The translations under genes were made by a program, and so were the position numbers. Shown in pieces: positions 6,482 through 8,360 of a DNA stretch of 8,360 bases. Source of the DNA: CAXMWX01 sp051008185 (GTDB lineage: Bacteria; Pseudomonadota; Gammaproteobacteria; Eutrophobiales; Eutrophobiaceae); the NCBI GenBank assembly GCA_051008185.1, contig JBPCXW010000005.1:1-8360 (forward strand), read 5' to 3'. The notes below the pieces were generated by a model that saw only the letters and a program-made list of their open reading frames with translations, was not told where the DNA came from and did not search any database. Within the stretch, counting starts at the first letter, position 1; every line of letters starts with the position of its first letter.

Positions 6482-8215
6482 TCAGGCTTCATCGTGAGCC
6501 GCATTACCGGCAATATAACCAAACGTCAGTGCCAGACCAATGGTACAACCCGCCGCCCAGTAGGCATCACCGGAAGGGCTGGCGATGCAGTTACCGGCGG
6601 CATAAAGCCCCGGTATCGGTTGCCCCCTGGTGTCCAACACCCGGGCCTTGGCATCTACCATCGGGCCGCCATTGGTATCCAGTGCCCCGGCCGCCAACAT
6701 AATGGCGAAATACGGGCCGTTGTCACTCAAACTGTGCATCGTGATATTGGGTTGCTCGTTCTGCGGCCAGCCGCTTTGCTCCCGCATTGGTGAAAAGACC
6801 AACTGCCACTCCCTGTCATAGGCCGCCGCACCGCGTTGAAAATCTTCGTCATTGCCTGCACGGGCAAACTCATTAAAACGGGCAATCGTTGCTTGCAGGT
6901 TTTCCGCGAATGATGCATCCAGCTCAAAGCCGCCGGTGTGAGAGGAGATTTTTCGCAGACGCTTGCTGATAACGGCGGCTAATTTTTTCGGCGTGTCAGC
7001 CTGCATCACATAGGCCGCGTCAGTCGGTTCCGCAGGCAGTGGATAGGCACCGGCAAAGGCCTCAGCCGTGCGTTTATCATAAACCATAAACATTATCTGA
7101 TTGGGAAACTCAGCATAGGTGGGATTATAGGTATTATGCACTTCCGTACGATCATTATAGTTTCGTTTTTCATTGACGACCCGCCGTCCATAGCGATTCA
7201 CCTGCAACATCGAATCACCGGGCGGGAAAAACACCCCCGAAGACAAGGCCCGATCAGCCAGTGCCGGTTCAAGCAATATCTGCGTGCGCCATGCACTGGA
7301 CAGATTGCCCATACGGGCACCGGCGGCACCGGCTATATTGATAAAATCGCCGGTTGATGCGGGGCTGGCACAAGCACCATAGATATGGCCGCGTTGATAG
7401 TTGTCAATAAACAGCGTGTTATGTGCGTACCCGCCGGTGGCAAAAACGACCGCCTTGCGAGCCTTGAAGGTCATCGTTTTGTCGCCGTGTGCGGCCTCAA
7501 TGCCAACCACGCGCCCGTGTTCATTCAACACCGCCCGCTCCACACGATGCTCCAGCATGACAGGTATTTTCTGTTTATCAATCGCCGCTTTCATTTGTTG
7601 CATCAGGTGCGCCCCCAGCCCTGTCGTGCCGTCACCGATGGTGACGCCCAATGCCCGGCCACTTGGAACTTTATTCTCAGGCACAGCAAGATAATCCGGT
7701 GCATCATTATCCAGATGAAACATACGCCACTCATGTAGTTTCAAAACATTTTGTTCGCGTAACACATCAACCGCCGTTGCGGAGTTATCATAAAAAGCCT
7801 CCAGCAGAGAGTAAGCGTGTTGATCCAGACCCAAAGTAGGGTGGCTGGGGTTGTAACGCTGGGGGAATGAAAAACGTGCCAGATAACGGAGACAATCCGC
7901 CTTGTTATCGTCAATACCCCGTTGCCTGAGTATAAAATTGTTCGGTATCCAGAGAACACCGGCAGACTTGGCCGTGGTACCACCGAAATATCCGGCCTTC
8001 TCCAGCATTGTCACAGAGTTGCCTTTTCGTCTTGCAATATATGCGGCGGTAGTAGCAGCAATACCGGTGCCGACAACAATGACATCCGCCTCGTGATTCC
8101 ACTTCCCTTCAGCCCCGGCCCTTGAAGAGGCAAGGCTGACCGCACCCAATGCCGCCACGCCACCCAGACCGGATATGATCTGACGTCGGGTAACACCGTG
8201 GTTCGTATCACTCAT
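6482..8215 (-). CDS. Tat-signal FAD-dependent dehydrogenase/reductase of the KstD / fumarate-reductase flavoprotein superfamily
   Basis: The protein has 577 residues from ATG 8213-8215. GGAG 7 nt upstream supports this start over an ATG 48 nt earlier (8261-8263). Residues 8-14 (VTRRQII) form a twin-arginine motif, followed by a Gly/Ala-rich hydrophobic stretch and an AGA cleavage-like site (33-35). The FAD Rossmann motif is VIVVGTGIAATTAA (45-58), with Glu72 ending the second strand. GGTTAKSAGVLWIPNN (78-93) is the signature of 3-ketosteroid dehydrogenase-like FAD_binding_2 proteins. The C-terminal PYFAIMLAAGALDTNGG (501-517), IPGLYAAGN (534-542) and GLALTFGYIAG (560-570) complete the fold. 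No CXXCH haem motif is present. The likely role is introduction or reduction of a C=C next to a ketone in a ring substrate. A Tat signal would place it in the periplasm, unlike cytoplasmic KstD. It sits between the acyl-CoA ligase and the SnoaL-like gene in one operon. Confidence 0.9.
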   Translation of the reverse strand: MSDTNHGVTRRQIISGLGGVAALGAVSLASSRAGAEGKWNHEADVIVVGTGIAATTAAYIARRKGNSVTMLEKAGYFGGTTAKSAGVLWIPNNFILRQRGIDDNKADCLRYLARFSFPQRYNPSHPTLGLDQHAYSLLEAFYDNSATAVDVLREQNVLKLHEWRMFHLDNDAPDYLAVPENKVPSGRALGVTIGDGTTGLGAHLMQQMKAAIDKQKIPVMLEHRVERAVLNEHGRVVGIEAAHGDKTMTFKARKAVVFATGGYAHNTLFIDNYQRGHIYGACASPASTGDFINIAGAAGARMGNLSSAWRTQILLEPALADRALSSGVFFPPGDSMLQVNRYGRRVVNEKRNYNDRTEVHNTYNPTYAEFPNQIMFMVYDKRTAEAFAGAYPLPAEPTDAAYVMQADTPKKLAAVISKRLRKISSHTGGFELDASFAENLQATIARFNEFARAGNDEDFQRGAAAYDREWQLVFSPMREQSGWPQNEQPNITMHSLSDNGPYFAIMLAAGALDTNGGPMVDAKARVLDTRGQPIPGLYAAGNCIASPSGDAYWAAGCTIGLALTFGYIAGNAAHDEA

Positions 8216-8231
8216 GGTTTTCTCCGTAATG

Positions 8232-8360
8232 TTATCGCTTGAGCTTAATGCCTGCGGTTTCACGATCCCAACAATCCTTGCTTACGCCTTCATTTTTCAG
8301 CTTGTATTTTTCCACACGTTCGCTGGGTGTCTTCGGTAATTCCGTACGAAACACGATATA
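8232..8360 (-). CDS. C-terminal end of an AMP-dependent acyl-CoA ligase (5' part outside window)
   Basis: An open minus-strand frame enters from the right edge and ends at TAA (8232-8234), giving 42 residues. They contain FRTELPKTPSERVEKYKL and GVSKDCWDRETAGIKLKR, the typical ending of CaiC-like/ATP-dependent acyl-CoA ligases (ANL superfamily, AMP-binding C-terminal domain). The enzyme would activate a carboxylic acid to its CoA thioester with ATP in the cytoplasm, the entry step for the beta-oxidation genes to the left. In ANL enzymes the A10 motif has the catalytic Lys (PxxxSGK); the aligned residue here is Arg15 of the visible fragment. It ends 16 nt before the flavoprotein start, so it is probably an upstream gene of the same operon. 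The family call rests on only 42 residues. Confidence 0.75.
   Translation of the reverse strand, partial: YIVFRTELPKTPSERVEKYKLKNEGVSKDCWDRETAGIKLKR

Noticed and set aside
7385..7738. A 117-codon plus-strand open frame
   Set aside because: It is antisense to the middle of the flavoprotein gene; the peptide has no family features and no clear ribosome site.
8216..8263. An upstream ATG adding 16 residues to the flavoprotein
   Set aside because: It would overlap the end of the ligase gene and bury the Tat motif deeper; GGAG sits correctly only for ATG 8213-8215.

Overview
The window looks like part of a bacterial chromosomal catabolic cluster for a steroid-, terpenoid- or other alicyclic-type acid handled as a CoA thioester. 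GC content is moderate (near 50% by eye), genes are tightly packed and the families are typical of aerobic Proteobacteria. A marine gammaproteobacterium or related steroid/terpenoid degrader would fit, but no phylogenetic marker is present, so the taxon is an inference. I see no rRNA, tRNA, CRISPR array, insertion sequence or integrase.

Layout: (1) The right-hand end of a plus-strand membrane protein gene (2-202), then a short convergent gap with a terminator-like hairpin. (2) A minus-strand pair transcribed leftwards from about 3.5 kb: a thiolase (2291-3496), then 11 nt later a FadB/FadJ-like enoyl-CoA hydratase/3-hydroxyacyl-CoA dehydrogenase fusion (297-2279). (3) A 245-nt divergent intergenic region (3497-3741) with a plausible promoter and a perfect 8+8 inverted repeat. 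(4) A plus-strand pair: an HSD10-like short-chain dehydrogenase (3742-4512) and a small SnoaL-like protein (4526-4966). (5) A second minus-strand operon converging on it. In transcription order it holds the C-terminal end of an AMP-dependent acyl-CoA ligase (8232-8360, gene continues outside), a Tat-signal FAD dehydrogenase of the KstD/fumarate-reductase superfamily (6482-8215), a second SnoaL-like protein (5971-6468) and a COG3618-type amidohydrolase (4986-5942).

Proposed logic (inference): the ligase makes an acyl-CoA; the flavoprotein and the SnoaL-like proteins desaturate, dehydrate or isomerise ring or side-chain positions; the amidohydrolase opens a lactone or similar bond. The crotonase domain hydrates an enoyl-CoA, a 3-hydroxyacyl-CoA dehydrogenase oxidises it and the thiolase cleaves it. 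No acyl-CoA dehydrogenase or regulator gene is in view.

The most striking point is that the dehydrogenase half of the FadB-like protein has kept its fold but appears to have lost the dinucleotide-binding glycine pattern and the catalytic Ser, His and Asn. A divergently transcribed SDR closely resembling HSD10, a type II 3-hydroxyacyl-CoA dehydrogenase, sits next door. The simplest reading is that the SDR has taken over the dehydrogenation step and the FadB-like protein is now a hydratase with a structural pseudo-dehydrogenase domain.
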